A DNA stretch of 64,000 nucleotides from Romanomermis culicivorax. Taxonomy: Eukaryota > Nematoda > Enoplea > Mermithida > Mermithidae. The stretch's first letter is position 1; each line of letters begins with the position of its first letter. Positions 33,940 to 45,241 of this stretch are shown piece by piece. A program made the position numbers and the translations under genes. Below the pieces are notes generated by a model. That model was not told where the DNA came from, did not search any database, and saw nothing but the letters and a program-made list of their open reading frames with translations. Location: positions 2,480,001 to 2,544,000 of the forward strand of contig CAWUHX010000004.1 of the NCBI GenBank assembly GCA_963922205.1. Direction: 5' to 3'.

Positions 33940-36715
33940 TTGTCCTCTTAACTGATAATCTGCTGTTGGTGCTGCTCAACTCCTCAACCAGTTAGTCTTT
34001 GATTATTGATGCCTTCTTCTACATGCTTCAGCCATCTCTTTTTTGATGCTCTTCTTTGATGAATCCAGTCACACAGATGCTCTCACCAGAGGACTTTTCA
34101 TGGAAGCCAATTGTCATCCATTTTGCAGACATATCCAAACCATTGTAGACTCCATTGTTAAATTTGCATTTCAATCAGTGGATGGTGATTGCACCTGGCT
34201 CGGATGTCCTTGTTTTGTTGTTGATTGATAAGTGAGATAAATGCAGCCATTGCTTGCCCAATCTGATTATGAATGTCCTTGGCTGAGACTACTTTCTTTT
34301 CTTGTATTAGTGGTCTAAGGTGCTTGAACTCTTGTACCTGCTCAATTAGGACATAATCGAGGTGTACACTGACCAGTGATCCATTGATAGTGAGGACATT
34401 GGTTTTATCTGCATTGATTCTAAATCCATATGATTTGGCATTCAAAGTGATGTCTTAAATAATATCAGTTACTCCAGTATCCATATTGGCCATGATAGTG
34501 GTGTTTGCGAACAAAATTTTGGTAAGGGAATTTGCATCATTGTACCACACATCATGTCCTCCTCTGGAAGCTTTTTGCATTATTGCATCAATCACCATGT
34601 TGGAAAGCCGTGGGAAGGCAACTCATCCCTGCTGAACTCCAGTTTAAACTGGAAACTTGTTGTATAAGTCAGCTCCCATTCAGATGCAGCGAGTTGAGCC
34701 ATCATATGCTGCTCATAAAAGCTGAATAATTTTAAATGGCACATGTTCCATTTCCAACATTAACCATAGGCAGGCCAATGAATGCAATCGAATGCAGATT
34801 TGCAATCGATAAAGAGAATGACTGTTTGCTGGCTGCATCGAATCCATTGCTCCGTGAACTGACAAAGTGTCAGTATTTGATCAATGAAGTCAGGTTGCAG
34901 CCAGAATCCCACTTGCTCTTCTCGACTGGTCTGCTCCAAAGTTTCTGTAGTCTCGTTTGAATGATCTTCATGAATACTTTTCTGATCATTGGTAGAAGAC
35001 TGATCAGCTTTCTTCAGGATGAGTATGACGAGTGCTTTCTTCCACATCCAAGGAATGCACTCCACCTGAAAAATGCACAGCAGGAGGATGTTGAGCCCCT
35101 GTAATAATACATTCCTGCTGTCCTTGATCAGCTCAGCAGTAACTTGGTCCACGCCTGGCACCTTGCCCATACTCAGTGACTTTATTGTCACTTCAATTTG
35201 ATTGATTGTTGGTTCACCATTGGGAAATGCAACCTATTGTTGTTCAATTGGCAGTGGCTCTGGTGCTGGTCTTTGAGGCAGTGCATGGTTATACAGCTAG
35301 TGAAAGAATTCTCTCCACCATTTTAGACATTGCTTTGGTGAGCTCACAAACATTTTATCTGCTCCCTTGATGTTTTCATTCATGACTTTGGTTTTGCTGC
35401 TCAACCACCAGATGATCTGGGACAGTATAGGATAATCGTTTTTTGATGCCACTTCTTCCATATCTGTAGCAACTTTGTTAAAATAAGGTTTACACTCCAA
35501 TTTCATCCTCTGTTGCACTTATTTGTTCAGTCACTGGCACTGTTGGAAATAGATATGTTTAGCTCATTTCCTCTACTGAATGAGGTCCAGACACTCACTC
35601 GAGATTCATGGCTGTGTTCTGCAGTGAATAAGGGGACACAGCTCTGCAACGCATTACACATAAAATCCCGAAATTTGCTTCTCTTTGTTCATATTGTCTG
35701 ATGCTTCTAGCATGACAAATTTGTTTGATAATGCAACTCGGAACTTGCTCATGATATTTGGTTCTCTCAAACATGTCCAGTTCTACTTGGCTGGTGGATA
35801 TGCTTTATTCTTTGCCCTTCCTAATTTGAGTTTCGGTTTGGCCTGGATGAGATTATGATCAGATTAACAGTCTGGTCCACACATCGTGCATACATCTTTG
35901 AGGGTTGACCCGAATTTGATTTTGACTAAGATATAATCCAACATTGCGGAATCACCACACATTGGATTTCACCAAGTGAGCTGATGCTTATTGGGGTGTC
36001 AAAGAATGCTGTTACCAACGACCAAATAGTTTGCTGCTGCAAATGATAAAGGCTGCATCCCATTGTTGTTTGTCTCAGCATGTTCAAAATTTCTCAATGT
36101 TTCTTCCCAACCAGTCCGATCAGTGCCAGTGTGGGCCTTGAAGTCGCCCTCAAGCATAATTAATTCAGTTTGTGGGATTGTATTCAACTCATGTTGAAGC
36201 TTGTTATTAAACTCATCATTGCTTGTGTCTGCATTGGTCTCAGTTGGCACATAAATGGATATTATATGCATTTGGATTGTTCCATCTAATGTTATAACCA
36301 CCAGAAGCTTGGATTTTGGTTGGAAAGCTTCCATACTCCCTGCAGCTCATTTGTTCACCATGAAGCCAACTCCCGCCTTGCATTCCTCTCAAATGTAGTA
36401 AAATAGCATCATTGTGTCATTGACGTTTGGCAGTTCGATAGTCATTCTTCTATATTCTGTAATTCTTAGTTCCGATAATGCTGCAATTGTTATCTTGAAG
36501 TTTGCTAGCTTTGTGGCAATGATTTTTTTGGCCAAGGCAATCTCCTGTTCACACATTCCAACCAGCAACTCAAATTTCTTCTATCATTGTAATAAACTTG
36601 GGTTTCTGGCCAGTAGCCCACTTTTCAACAGCAGATCTAGTCCCCGATGCTGGCACATTGGCTACCCCAGGTGTGGTAGCATTATTTCATGGATGTCCAT
36701 TGATTTCATTGAATG
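33940..36715 (-). mobile_element. dead non-LTR retrotransposon (endonuclease plus reverse transcriptase)
   Basis: Read right to left. Endonuclease remnants come first (36700-36000: ALSELRITEYRRMT, KAGVGFMVNK, HIISIYVPTETNAD, GDFKAHTGTDRTGWEETL). Reverse transcriptase remnants follow (35190-34760: GKVPGVDQVTAELIK, WKKALVILILKK, and SAFDCIHW of the motif with the first catalytic aspartate). Next come SYGFRINADKTNVLTING and a C-terminal KKRWLKHVEEG near 34050. Stops and frameshifts are frequent. The YADD motif expected near 34510 has become FANT, so catalysis is lost. This endonuclease-RT layout is that of CR1/RTE/Jockey-like LINEs; I do not assign a clade. It is nested between the inverted arms. 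Confidence 0.88.
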
Positions 36716-37499
36716 TCCATTGATTTCTTGCCTGGTTTCCTTGGTTGCCCAATTCTGATTAATGTGGCAGATCAACCACACTCCTCCTTTTGCAGCCTAG
36801 CTTGGGACCATCCTTTGCTGAGTTTTGTCCAATGGTTGGTAATGGGCAACTATAGTGAAAGCAGTACAAGAGCTTGTGTAAGGTGTATTGGTTCCATTCA
36901 AACAAAGCATTCAACATTTAAAATGCAAAGCAGTCACTCTGGTCATTTTTGTGATGTCATAACAAAATAGTTGTCTAAATAGTATGATACTGTACAAATG
37001 TTAATCTCTAGTATACAGACTTTTTTGAGATTTTACGCACAAAGCAGACCATTTTCTGACCAGTGTGACTGTCATAATATGTGCAATGGTTCATACAGAT
37101 TTGGGCCTCAAATTAATTTTTTTTGTATACCTGCATGAAAAGCTTTTCCTATATTGGGGCAGAGAGGAGTAATCGTTGACAGACTTCCTCCATCAGTAGA
37201 GAAAGTCAGTCAGCTCCTAATTTTTCAAAATTTGTAGTCTTATATTGTCTGATAACTGTCAGCTATCTAGTCTACAATAACTTATTTCGCGGTTAAGTGC
37301 CTTGTTGCACGATTGATTTGTCCTGCTTTGTTCTTGAAAAAAAATGAGTCGAACACAAAAAATTTATAAGAAGGAGTAAAGCCATCAGAATATAGGAGCA
37401 GCTTTCGACAATCTAATTGGTTTACTCACTGGAAACCGAGTGAGTGTAACAACTAGGCAAACTTGTACAAAAATTCTGTGGAACAATTCGATTTAACAT

Positions 37500-38170
37500 G
37501 AAACTATTGGGGACACATTTTGCAATGCTACTTATGCTTTATCATTGTTTTTGTGACACATTTTCCACCTTTTTTGGACTTGATTCTCTATTGGTTTTGT
37601 TAAAAAATGCGTCCCAAATCGGTAAAAATCATGTCCCAAAACAGTGAAAAACGTGTTCAATAAACTGTGCTTGAGCACAGGATATCACTCAAAAACATGT
37701 CTGGAGTATGTAAAAATCGTGTCCCAAACCAACTTTTTTTGTGGAACTTTCGTGAAAAATGAGTAGAACAGTTGAATTGTTGGTTTCTGGGAGTCACACA
37801 AAATTTTTTTGGGAGATATTCATCAATAGTTTTAATTTTTGACTCAGCCATGATGTACTTCCTACAATGAGGTTGAATTTCATCAGTTGAAGCTTGGGGC
37901 ATACTTTCTACATGCAACTCGAATTTCACCTGTTGAAGCTTCAGCTGTTCCTCCTTAATGGAAATCTAATTTTACATGTTAGAGCTTTGGAAGTACTTTT
38001 TACATCGCACTCTATAACCTTGCATGCTTCACAAAATTACAGCATTATTACATTATCGACTATACTTTCTACATCCACTGCATCGCCCTGCAGAGTTAAG
38101 GTGGTAAACTTTGATGTATATATTTTGCACAGGGTTACCTCTTGTCTACCCTCCGTACAGGCCCATATAA
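37500..38170. repeat. right arm of the 10.8-kb inverted repeat pair
   Basis: Complement of the left arm at 27340-28100, ending GTACAGGCCCATATAA. Divergence is high (roughly a quarter to a third by eye) and no target duplication is recognisable outside the ends. The open frames on both strands here are repeat translation. Confidence 0.75.
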
Positions 38171-38397
38171 CTAACTCTGGCTCATCAAAAAATGTCAATT
38201 TTCCACAGGTCGAAAATGTTGGTCTTTTCAACGTATGTTTACTTTTCACAATTAGTGGAAGCCTTTAGTTTCAATTAGGACAGATACCCTATATGTCTAA
38301 AAAATACAAACATTCAAACTGAACTGGCTGAGGTTCTATATGCTTTCTTCTTTCAAAAATTTACACTATAGAGGCCTAATTGTGTCATAACTATTAG

Positions 38398-39986
38398 GGG
38401 TGCAAGAAACGACAGCAATTGTTAACAGCAGCTCGACGGGGCGAATTCGAAGCAAAGTGCAAATTGGCAGGGATAGAAATAGAAAATCCTGGTTTTTTCA
38501 AGCGAGTATGGAGAGGAATAGCCCGAGTAAGATCATATGATTTTTTGTTGAATGATGAAACTCTAACTGATGTAGCAAGTGAGGAATTAAAGTCATACAA
38601 CTTCATTTCTTTCTATGTTAAAACATATTATTTGAAAGTTTTATTCGAAATATTGAAAATCTTAAGATTATACATAAGAAAAAAACTTAGATTCAGTTCC
38701 ATCTGCTAATAATCATAAGGATGGATTCTTTTTTAATCAGCATATGTACTGTTGCATAGATACCATAATGGAAAAGGTGTAATTCTTGATATCTTCACCT
38801 CTGACCATATGTGACTTGGTGAGGCGATTTTACTGGCATCAAATCTGGGATTGCATTCTCCAATGATTAAAATGCAACAGAAGGTAACATTTGCTTGCCA
38901 GAATTAATCTTCTAAAAATTTCCAAACAAAATTTTGATGATGTCTAAATTTATGCATAGAAACATTTTTTGAACAGAATTTCTGTTTTGGATAAGAGGAA
39001 ACAAAAAGGCTTTGCATAGAACTATTCTAAACACTATGCACTTACCCCACATTTGCCATGCCAAATGCTGAACACATTCACTTTAGCAAACAAGGGCACT
39101 GCTATCTAGCTTGCCCCTACGTCAGAAAACAGTGAATGAATCTAGATTTTTTGTGACACATCTCGAAAAAAAATATTATATCAAGTTCAGGTGTAAAATG
39201 ATATGTTTCAGCTGATACCTAGCCTTTCATTTATGCTTCTAGCACAAACATTTTATAGTAAACATTCAAAAAAGCGTATGTTTTCTTCATAATTTATTTT
39301 ATGTTTGGCTGCTCAATGTGTTTCAAAGTATTTCATATCCCTGAGAGACAATTTGACAAACTTGTTCTTTGGAACATCATCTAAAGAGTACATTTCAATA
39401 ATGATGAATTCCACTACAGGCGTTCTTCAATAACAAAGGAATAATATACATGTACTGAATGAGATGATTCAAAAAGGAAGTGACAGAAATTAGAAAAATG
39501 TAATCAAAATGGCAAAAGATGGCTAATCAGAGGTGAATGAAGCAAGCAATCTATAAGGAAATAGAGTTTATTCATTGGCGATTCTTTCAATTAGTTGTAC
39601 ATGATGCCCAAAAACATAATCAGAGTCACTATACAAATACTGTTGATTGGTTGTGGACTTGAGTGGTTTTGTGAGTGATATACAAGTATTTGTGAGGCTA
39701 ATTCATGCAACTGTTCAACCCCTTTAGAGCAGCCTACATCATTGTAACATTGAAATTAATGTTATAAATTGGATAGAACAGGAATTAATTTCCCAACTCC
39801 AAGCACAATTAATACTAATATTTATAATAGAACTTGAAGTACATGATTTTTTGCATTAGAACAAACCAGTGTTTCACTCTGCTATTAGACTAAAGTGATT
39901 TTTTACATTTTTTGCTGTTCCAGGCTGCTCGTGGATCAAAAGATATGATTGTACGGCCTTTCCGTCGGACACGATACAGAGATTGA
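38398..39986 (+). CDS. two terminal exons of a candidate small cationic peptide gene
   Basis: Exon 38398-38526 (acceptor ...ATAACTATTAG, donor CGA/GTAAGA, 43 codons) joins in phase 0 to exon 39924-39986 (acceptor TGCTGTTCCAG, TGA stop). The first exon carries two cysteines (GCKKRQQ..., EAKCKLAG) and ends with an amphipathic basic stretch, NPGFFKRVWRGIAR. The last encodes 20 residues rich in arginine, ending RPFRRTRYRD. Upstream exons, presumably with a signal peptide, are not identified; the exon at 24512 is one candidate. The basic amphipathic stretch resembles host-defence peptides such as the hagfish intestinal peptides in style only. A near copy of the last exon lies at 50121, and a gene with the same intron position lies at 58358-61592. 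Confidence 0.5.
38527..39923. other. intron and flanking non-coding DNA
   Basis: AT-rich, 1.4 kb between the two cationic-peptide exons. No repeat or gene recognised. Confidence 0.4.
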
Positions 39987-40118
39987 ACTTGATTTTGATG
40001 ACTGCACATTCATATGAATCGAGTAGGAATATGTCAACAGAGGATTATCTAGTGCCTCGTTTCACTCCTATTGGCTTCTGAAAGATATTTGTGTCATGTA
40101 GAGTGGTTTAACAAAGTG

Positions 40119-40352
40119 TCATGATGTTTGAGTCCTACCATATCCATACATGCATGTGGGGGGGGTTTGGGGAGGTGGAGTTTTGACCCCCAGCAGATTT
40201 TTATTGACCCCCAGCAGATTCTTGCTGACCCCCAGCAGATTTAACTTTTCCAGCAATGATTGAGAAGATGACTGAAGAAAATGAGCAAGAGAGGAAAAAA
40301 AGTCGTGATAGAAATGGAAATGGTGTTGTAGTTTGACAATTTTTCTAAACAA
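40119..40352 (-). repeat. dispersed repeat with triple CTGGGGGTCAA unit, copy 1
   Basis: Minus-strand reading contains three copies of a 21-24-bp unit (CTGGGGGTCAAYAAAAAT). It is homologous to 60733-60945 in the opposite orientation. Both copies keep an open frame starting RKIVKLQHHFHF and ending in NLLGV repeats, but the reading is low-complexity and I treat it as repeat, not gene. Confidence 0.75.
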
Positions 40353-40533
40353 TAGCTAAAGAAGATTGGCAATCTTGTGTCAAAGAATGAACAAGATCAT
40401 GTTGGGACAAAGAAAAAGGGGCGTGGCTACAGTGGCCAAAGAATGTGAAACTGTTATTGTTGTTTTGAGCAGTTGGTTTTTGGTTGCTCTGCCTGCATTG
40501 TGCATTTTGTGGAAAGGGAGTGGAGCATAGTTT

Positions 40534-41345
40534 TGTAACGACCAGATTTCTGTGAGGTACTTTACTTGGACCAATCGGTCGATACGGCGGGGTAAATAAC
40601 GGGACGGGGGCGCGGGCGTACGATTACAAATAAAACAAGGGGGATCGACGGTCGCTTGAACGTCGACAATAAACAATTCCAACGGCACGTTTGCTCGCGA
40701 ACCACGAATTTAAAAAAACCACAAATAATAATCGCGACCAAAATAATCATAAAAATCACGCTTTTCTTCTCTTTTATACAACGTTTTTGGCCACTCCCTG
40801 GGCGTCGCGGGAGGTCGTGTTTCCGTCGATTTTCTTCCACCAATCCCTGCTTCGCTTACCTGTTTCCGCCTTCTGTATGCTTCTTTCGCCACGCCTCACG
40901 TTAATTTACTCCTAATTTCTACGCTTGCATGCCTTTTAACCTACAGTATGCTTTGCCGCCTATGTTTTTTAGTTTTTCATGTGTTTTTCGGTTTTCCATG
41001 CATTCCTCCTAAATCGTTTGTCTGGGTTGGGATTTCTGTACTTTCTACATGGGCAGGTGTGTTTACGCGTTTTGGAGGGGATTATTGTACCTACAAAATG
41101 TGTATCTTCATGTGCATTACGAGGGCCAGGTGCCAATGTGGAAATAATTATGTGTGTCTTTAATTGGGTCGATGGGGTGTGGGAAGATCAAAATAAAGTG
41201 CTTCACATAAATTTATAAGAATGTTTGGGTGTGAATTCCAGACACCCTTGAGACGATAGATTAATAAATGAAAATATATCTAATAAATGAATATCACATA
41301 CAGTATGCTACATATTTACAGTACTGCTTTAGCAGGTACGTTACA
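40534..41345 (-). repeat. 3' LTR of the gag-only element
   Basis: 812 bp. On the minus strand it starts TGTAACGTACC and ends GTTACA. It holds a TATA box TGTATAAAAG (about 40771-40780). The plus-strand open frames within it and its partner are shadows. Confidence 0.95.
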
Positions 41346-43682
41346 TTTCCCTCCTTCCGGAGTTGAACGTCCTCGTTCAAAGGGGTCGAGGGAGAGAGGG
41401 TTTTGGGGTGGCAGACTTGGAGGGATAAGGGATTTTGTCTGAAGGATTGACCCGCCAGGTTTACATGAAGGGGATGTGCTTTGATTGATAACATCAGCTT
41501 TCTTAAGTTGCTCAACTTTTTGTTTGTTGCTTTGTTTTGTTTTTGGTGCTTTTCGAAAAAGGGGTCTGTGTCTGTGTTTATAATTACTTGTACCAATGCT
41601 GTGGGAGACAAGTGGCTTGCGACTCACATGTGTTTTCGACTCAGTGTGAAGGGGCTGATATTTGGATAAGAAATTGATTAACTCAGCTTTTTCCGTTTCA
41701 ATCCTGTCACTCTTGGCCGATTCTATTTTGCCTTTTAGCCATGGGAATGTATGAAGACGTTTCTGTTTGTCTTGGATGGGAAAATGAGATTGGGCGGGTG
41801 AATTTTTTGCTGGGAAGGGACAAGAAACAGGGGCGATGCATGTATCAGGATGGGAGATTTGGGGCTTGCTGACGTCGTTTGAGCTAGAACTGCAGATACC
41901 ACTACTTTTACTCTTTGAAATGCTAGCTGCAAAATGAATTTTACGATTTTCTTGTGCTTTGGGGGTAGGAAGAGAAGTTTTTTGCCTGGGGAATGTGTTG
42001 GGGTCGGTTGCTGGGAGGGGACAAGAAACAGGGGCAATGCATGTATCAGGATGGGAGATTTGGGGCTTGCTGACGTCGTTTGAGCTAGAAATACAGATAC
42101 CACTACTTTTACTCTGGGAAATGCTAGCTGCAAAGTGAATTTTACGATTTTTTCGTGCTTTGGGGGTAGGAAGAGAAGTTTTTAGCCTGGGGAATGTGTT
42201 GGAGTCTGTGGGGAGGCCCTGCAATTGTGAAAACATTGGGCGTTCCTTTTTGCATGCTGGTTCAGGTTTGGACGTCTCACTGATTTCAGGATGTTTATGT
42301 TTCTGTGCAATTTTTGGCTGGGGGAGTTTGGATTTCAACATGTCACTGCTTTTCGGTGATGAAATTTTTGAAGTGCTGCTTGTATCAGGAAGGGGTATGT
42401 CAAGGTTATACTGGGGGTCAAACTGCTTATGACTGCTGGGCAGGACTGTATTTAAAGCATGTTGAGGTTGATGCTGGACAGTGGGCAATGTGGAGTACAT
42501 GACTGGGACATCAATGTTCATTTGTGGAGGGGGTAGTCTCTCTTCAATGCGATTTTGGACGTTAGGGGTCATTTGGTTGGGGCAATATCTACTCGTGTGA
42601 CCTTTTTGCTTACAAAGAAAACATTCTGCATTTGAGTAGCTTTTTGACATGCAATGGCTGGATCTGTGACCAGTCTGAGAACAGTGAATGCATCTGCTTC
42701 TACAGTCTCGAGTCATGTGATTACTCCTAAAGCAAATTTGGCATGACTTTTGAGTACCTGGTGAATTACAATTTCTGGCGAAATGCCCGACTTGATTGCA
42801 TTGAAAACATGTGATCTGTCTCAAACTACTGTTATCATGCTGGGGTTGGGTTTGAGAATTTCGCAGTATTTGCAATTGCAACTCCATGACTTGTTCTAAT
42901 TTATGTAGGATTCCTTGCTGTTCAGTGTGATTGCCTAATGAAAGGATGGGTTCCGATTCAGGGGATATGAGGGGTATGGGGCTAGATTTCAATCTGTTTC
43001 TGAAAATTTGTTGTTCAACATAAGCTGCTTCATCAGACATGTCTGTTAGGGAGGTGAATCATTTGTACTTGAGTGCCTCTCTAATTTCGGTCTGCATGCC
43101 TTCCATGAAAAGGGGTTTGATTATCATTTCTCGTGCCTCTGAATTGAAATTGGGGTAGGCGAGGGTTGCTAGATGCTCGAGGTCAAACAAAAATTCAATG
43201 ACAGTTTCCGAACTTTTTTGTTTCCGTTCATGCAAAAAATGTTGGTGTAAATCTGTGTCTCTGTGGTCGGGGAAACATGCTTGTAATGCAGTTTTATACT
43301 GTTCATACGTTTGGGGTGGGTTTTCAGAATTTTCTAAACTTTTGAATTTTGCTAATGCTGCACCACCCAAATGAATTTCAAAACATGCTAATTTGAGTTG
43401 CTCGTCAGTATCTTTCATGCCTTGTAGTATCATGAACTGTTCTAGTCGCTTGCTCCATTGGCCGAAATGTTGGGTTACTCCTCCCGTAAATACTGTAGGT
43501 TTTGCATAAAAATTGTTTGCCATACTGTTATGGATGTTGGCCGTTCTCAAATCGTCTATCAGGGTGGGATTCATAGTGTTTCTGCTCAATTGTGTGTGTA
43601 GAGTTTGGAAATGTTCTGCAAATAAATCGTTGATCTGCTCTCTTACAATTTCTCCTAAGTGGTCTCTTGTATGGTGGGTCAT
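41316..43682 (-). CDS. gag: Gag polyprotein, one in-frame stop
   Basis: A single frame of about 788 codons from ATG at 43682 to TAA at 41316, interrupted once by TGA at 43059-43061. The old element has a sense codon at that point, so the TGA is either a mutation or a readthrough site. Order: capsid-like region (residues about 35-205), glutamine-rich coil, four CX2CX4HX4C knuckles (CFQCNQVGHFARNC, CQICFRSNHMTRDC, CIHCSQTGHRSSHC, CFLCKQKGHTSRYC), then a long P/S/K-rich tail with a duplicated 67-residue unit. The frame runs through the polypurine tract and ends 30 bp inside the 3' LTR (EGGKCNVPAKAVL). No protease motif (DTG/DSG) is seen. Confidence 0.85.
41346..41356 (-). other. polypurine tract of the gag-only element
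   Basis: AAGGAGGGAAA on the minus strand, directly before the 3' LTR, and translated as part of the Gag tail. Confidence 0.8.
41810..42210 (-). repeat. 201-bp in-frame tandem duplication in the Gag tail
   Basis: Unit 41810-42010 repeats at 42011-42210 with few changes. The 201-bp period is 67 codons, so the frame is kept. The encoded unit includes SKSSGIC, SHPDTCIAPVSC and KTSLPTPKA. Confidence 0.9.
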
Positions 43683-43814
43683 TTTCAGTTTGTGTTTTTA
43701 CGAATTTTCGTCCTACTGTAGGAAACAATTACGACTGTATGCGATTACTGCTTAGGGATGCCCGGATATAGGATGCACCTTAATGGGGCGGGGAGTTCCA
43801 GTGGTTAACGGTAC

Positions 43815-43827
43815 GGTACGGTCACCA
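43815..43827 (-). other. primer-binding site of the gag-only element
   Basis: TGGTGACCGTACC on the minus strand, six bases inside the 5' LTR and identical to the site of the older element. Confidence 0.75.
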
Positions 43828-43833
43828 AAAATA

Positions 43834-44645
43834 TGTAACGACCAGATTTCTGTGAGGTACTTTACTTGGACCAATCGGTCCATACCGCGGGGTAAATAAC
43901 GGGACGGGGGCGCGGGCGTACGATTACAAATAAAACAAGGGGGATCGACGGTCGCTTGAACGTCGACAATAAACAATTCCAACGGCACGTTTGCTCGCGA
44001 ACCACGAATTTAAAAAAACCACGAATAATAATCGCGACCAAAATAATCATAAAAATCACGCTTTTCTTCTCTTTTATACAACGTTTTTGGCCACTCCCTG
44101 GGCGTCGCGGGAGGTCGTGTTTCCGTCGATTTTCTTCCACCAATCGCTGCTTCGCTTACCTGTTTCCGCCTTCTGTATGCTTCTTTCGCCACGCCTCACG
44201 TTAATTTACTCCTAATTTCTACGCTTGCATGCCTTTTAACCTACAGTATGCTTTGCCGCCTATGTTTTTTAGTTTTTCATGTGTTTTTCGGTTTTCCATG
44301 CATTCCTCCTAAATCGTTTGTCTGGGTTGGGATTTCTGTACTTTCTACATGGGCAGGTGTGTTTACGCGTTTTGGAGGGGATTATTGTACCTACAAAATG
44401 TGTATCTTCATGTGCATTACGAGGGCCAGGTGCCAATGTGGAAATAATTATGTGTGTCTTTAATTGGGTCGATGGGGTGTGGGAAGATCAAAATAAAGTG
44501 CTTCACATAAATTTATAAGAATGTTTGGGTGTGAATTCCAGACACCCTTGAGACGATAGATTAATAAATGAAAATATATCTAATAAATGAATATCACATA
44601 CAGTATGCTACATATTTACAGTACTGCTTTAGCAGGTACGTTACA
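43834..44645 (-). repeat. 5' LTR of the gag-only element
   Basis: 812 bp, differing from the 3' LTR at about four positions (two near 43880, one near 44023, one near 44147). TATA box at about 44071-44080. Confidence 0.95.
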
Positions 44646-44649
44646 GTTT

Positions 44650-45241
44650 TTATCATTAGTAAAACAAATCGGAAGCATGTTTTCTAGTTTGAGTCTAACT
44701 ATTTGGAAAATAGTTTCAGTATTTGGATTCCATTCCCAGAAATTAATTTAGTACATTCTAAGTTTTGGCATCCGAAAACCCTAATTGATTGAAAGAAGTT
44801 CTGTTGATTAACTTTCTGTACAAGTCAGTTGTTCTCCTGCATTTTACTATCATTGTGTAACTTCTGTTAAACTCTTCAAGGGTATTGAACCTCTGCATTT
44901 GGTACACATCATTTTATACATTATATTAAATTTATGCCTATTACAGCTTATCATTGCTCACAAAACAAGCATTGTGAGAATAGTATCAGGTTCTTTTACC
45001 TTTACTGCAACACTTCTCTTCCATACAATGGAATGGTGTATGCATGAGTCCAATATACTTGAGAGAAAGCTTTTTGATCAGCCAATAGTATCTGAAAACT
45101 TCTCTTTTGTACCTGCTTTATTTATGGTAGCTGGTGATTGAATTTAAGTTAGGTACAAATATTTTTGTCATGTCAGCTGAGAATCTATTAAATTAGTTTT
45201 CAGTTTTGGTTTTTAACAAGTTTCTTTATATAAATGACCAG
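44650..45241. other. non-coding flank
   Basis: An open frame at 44899-45141 starts with a hydrophobic stretch that could mimic a signal peptide, but it has no convincing downstream splice partner. No other feature. Confidence 0.35.

Larger units (their letters stand above)
40534..44645 (-). mobile_element. young gag-only LTR element
   Basis: Two 812-bp LTRs (40534-41345 and 43834-44645) differ at about four sites. GTTT flanks both sides (40530-40533 and 44646-44649). Transcription runs right to left. The 2.5-kb interior holds only Gag with a long proline/serine-rich tail and has no protease, polymerase, integrase or envelope. PBS and polypurine tract are intact, so it is a non-autonomous element mobilised recently in trans. 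It is the same family as the element at 18344-24161. Confidence 0.95.

Noticed and set aside
27340..38170. A Polinton/Maverick element
   Set aside because: Long TIRs and size fit loosely, but no DNA polymerase B, integrase, ATPase or capsid remnant is visible inside.
40562..41218. Genes within the 812-bp repeats
   Set aside because: The same frames occur identically in both LTRs and overlap LTR promoter sequence; they are shadows.
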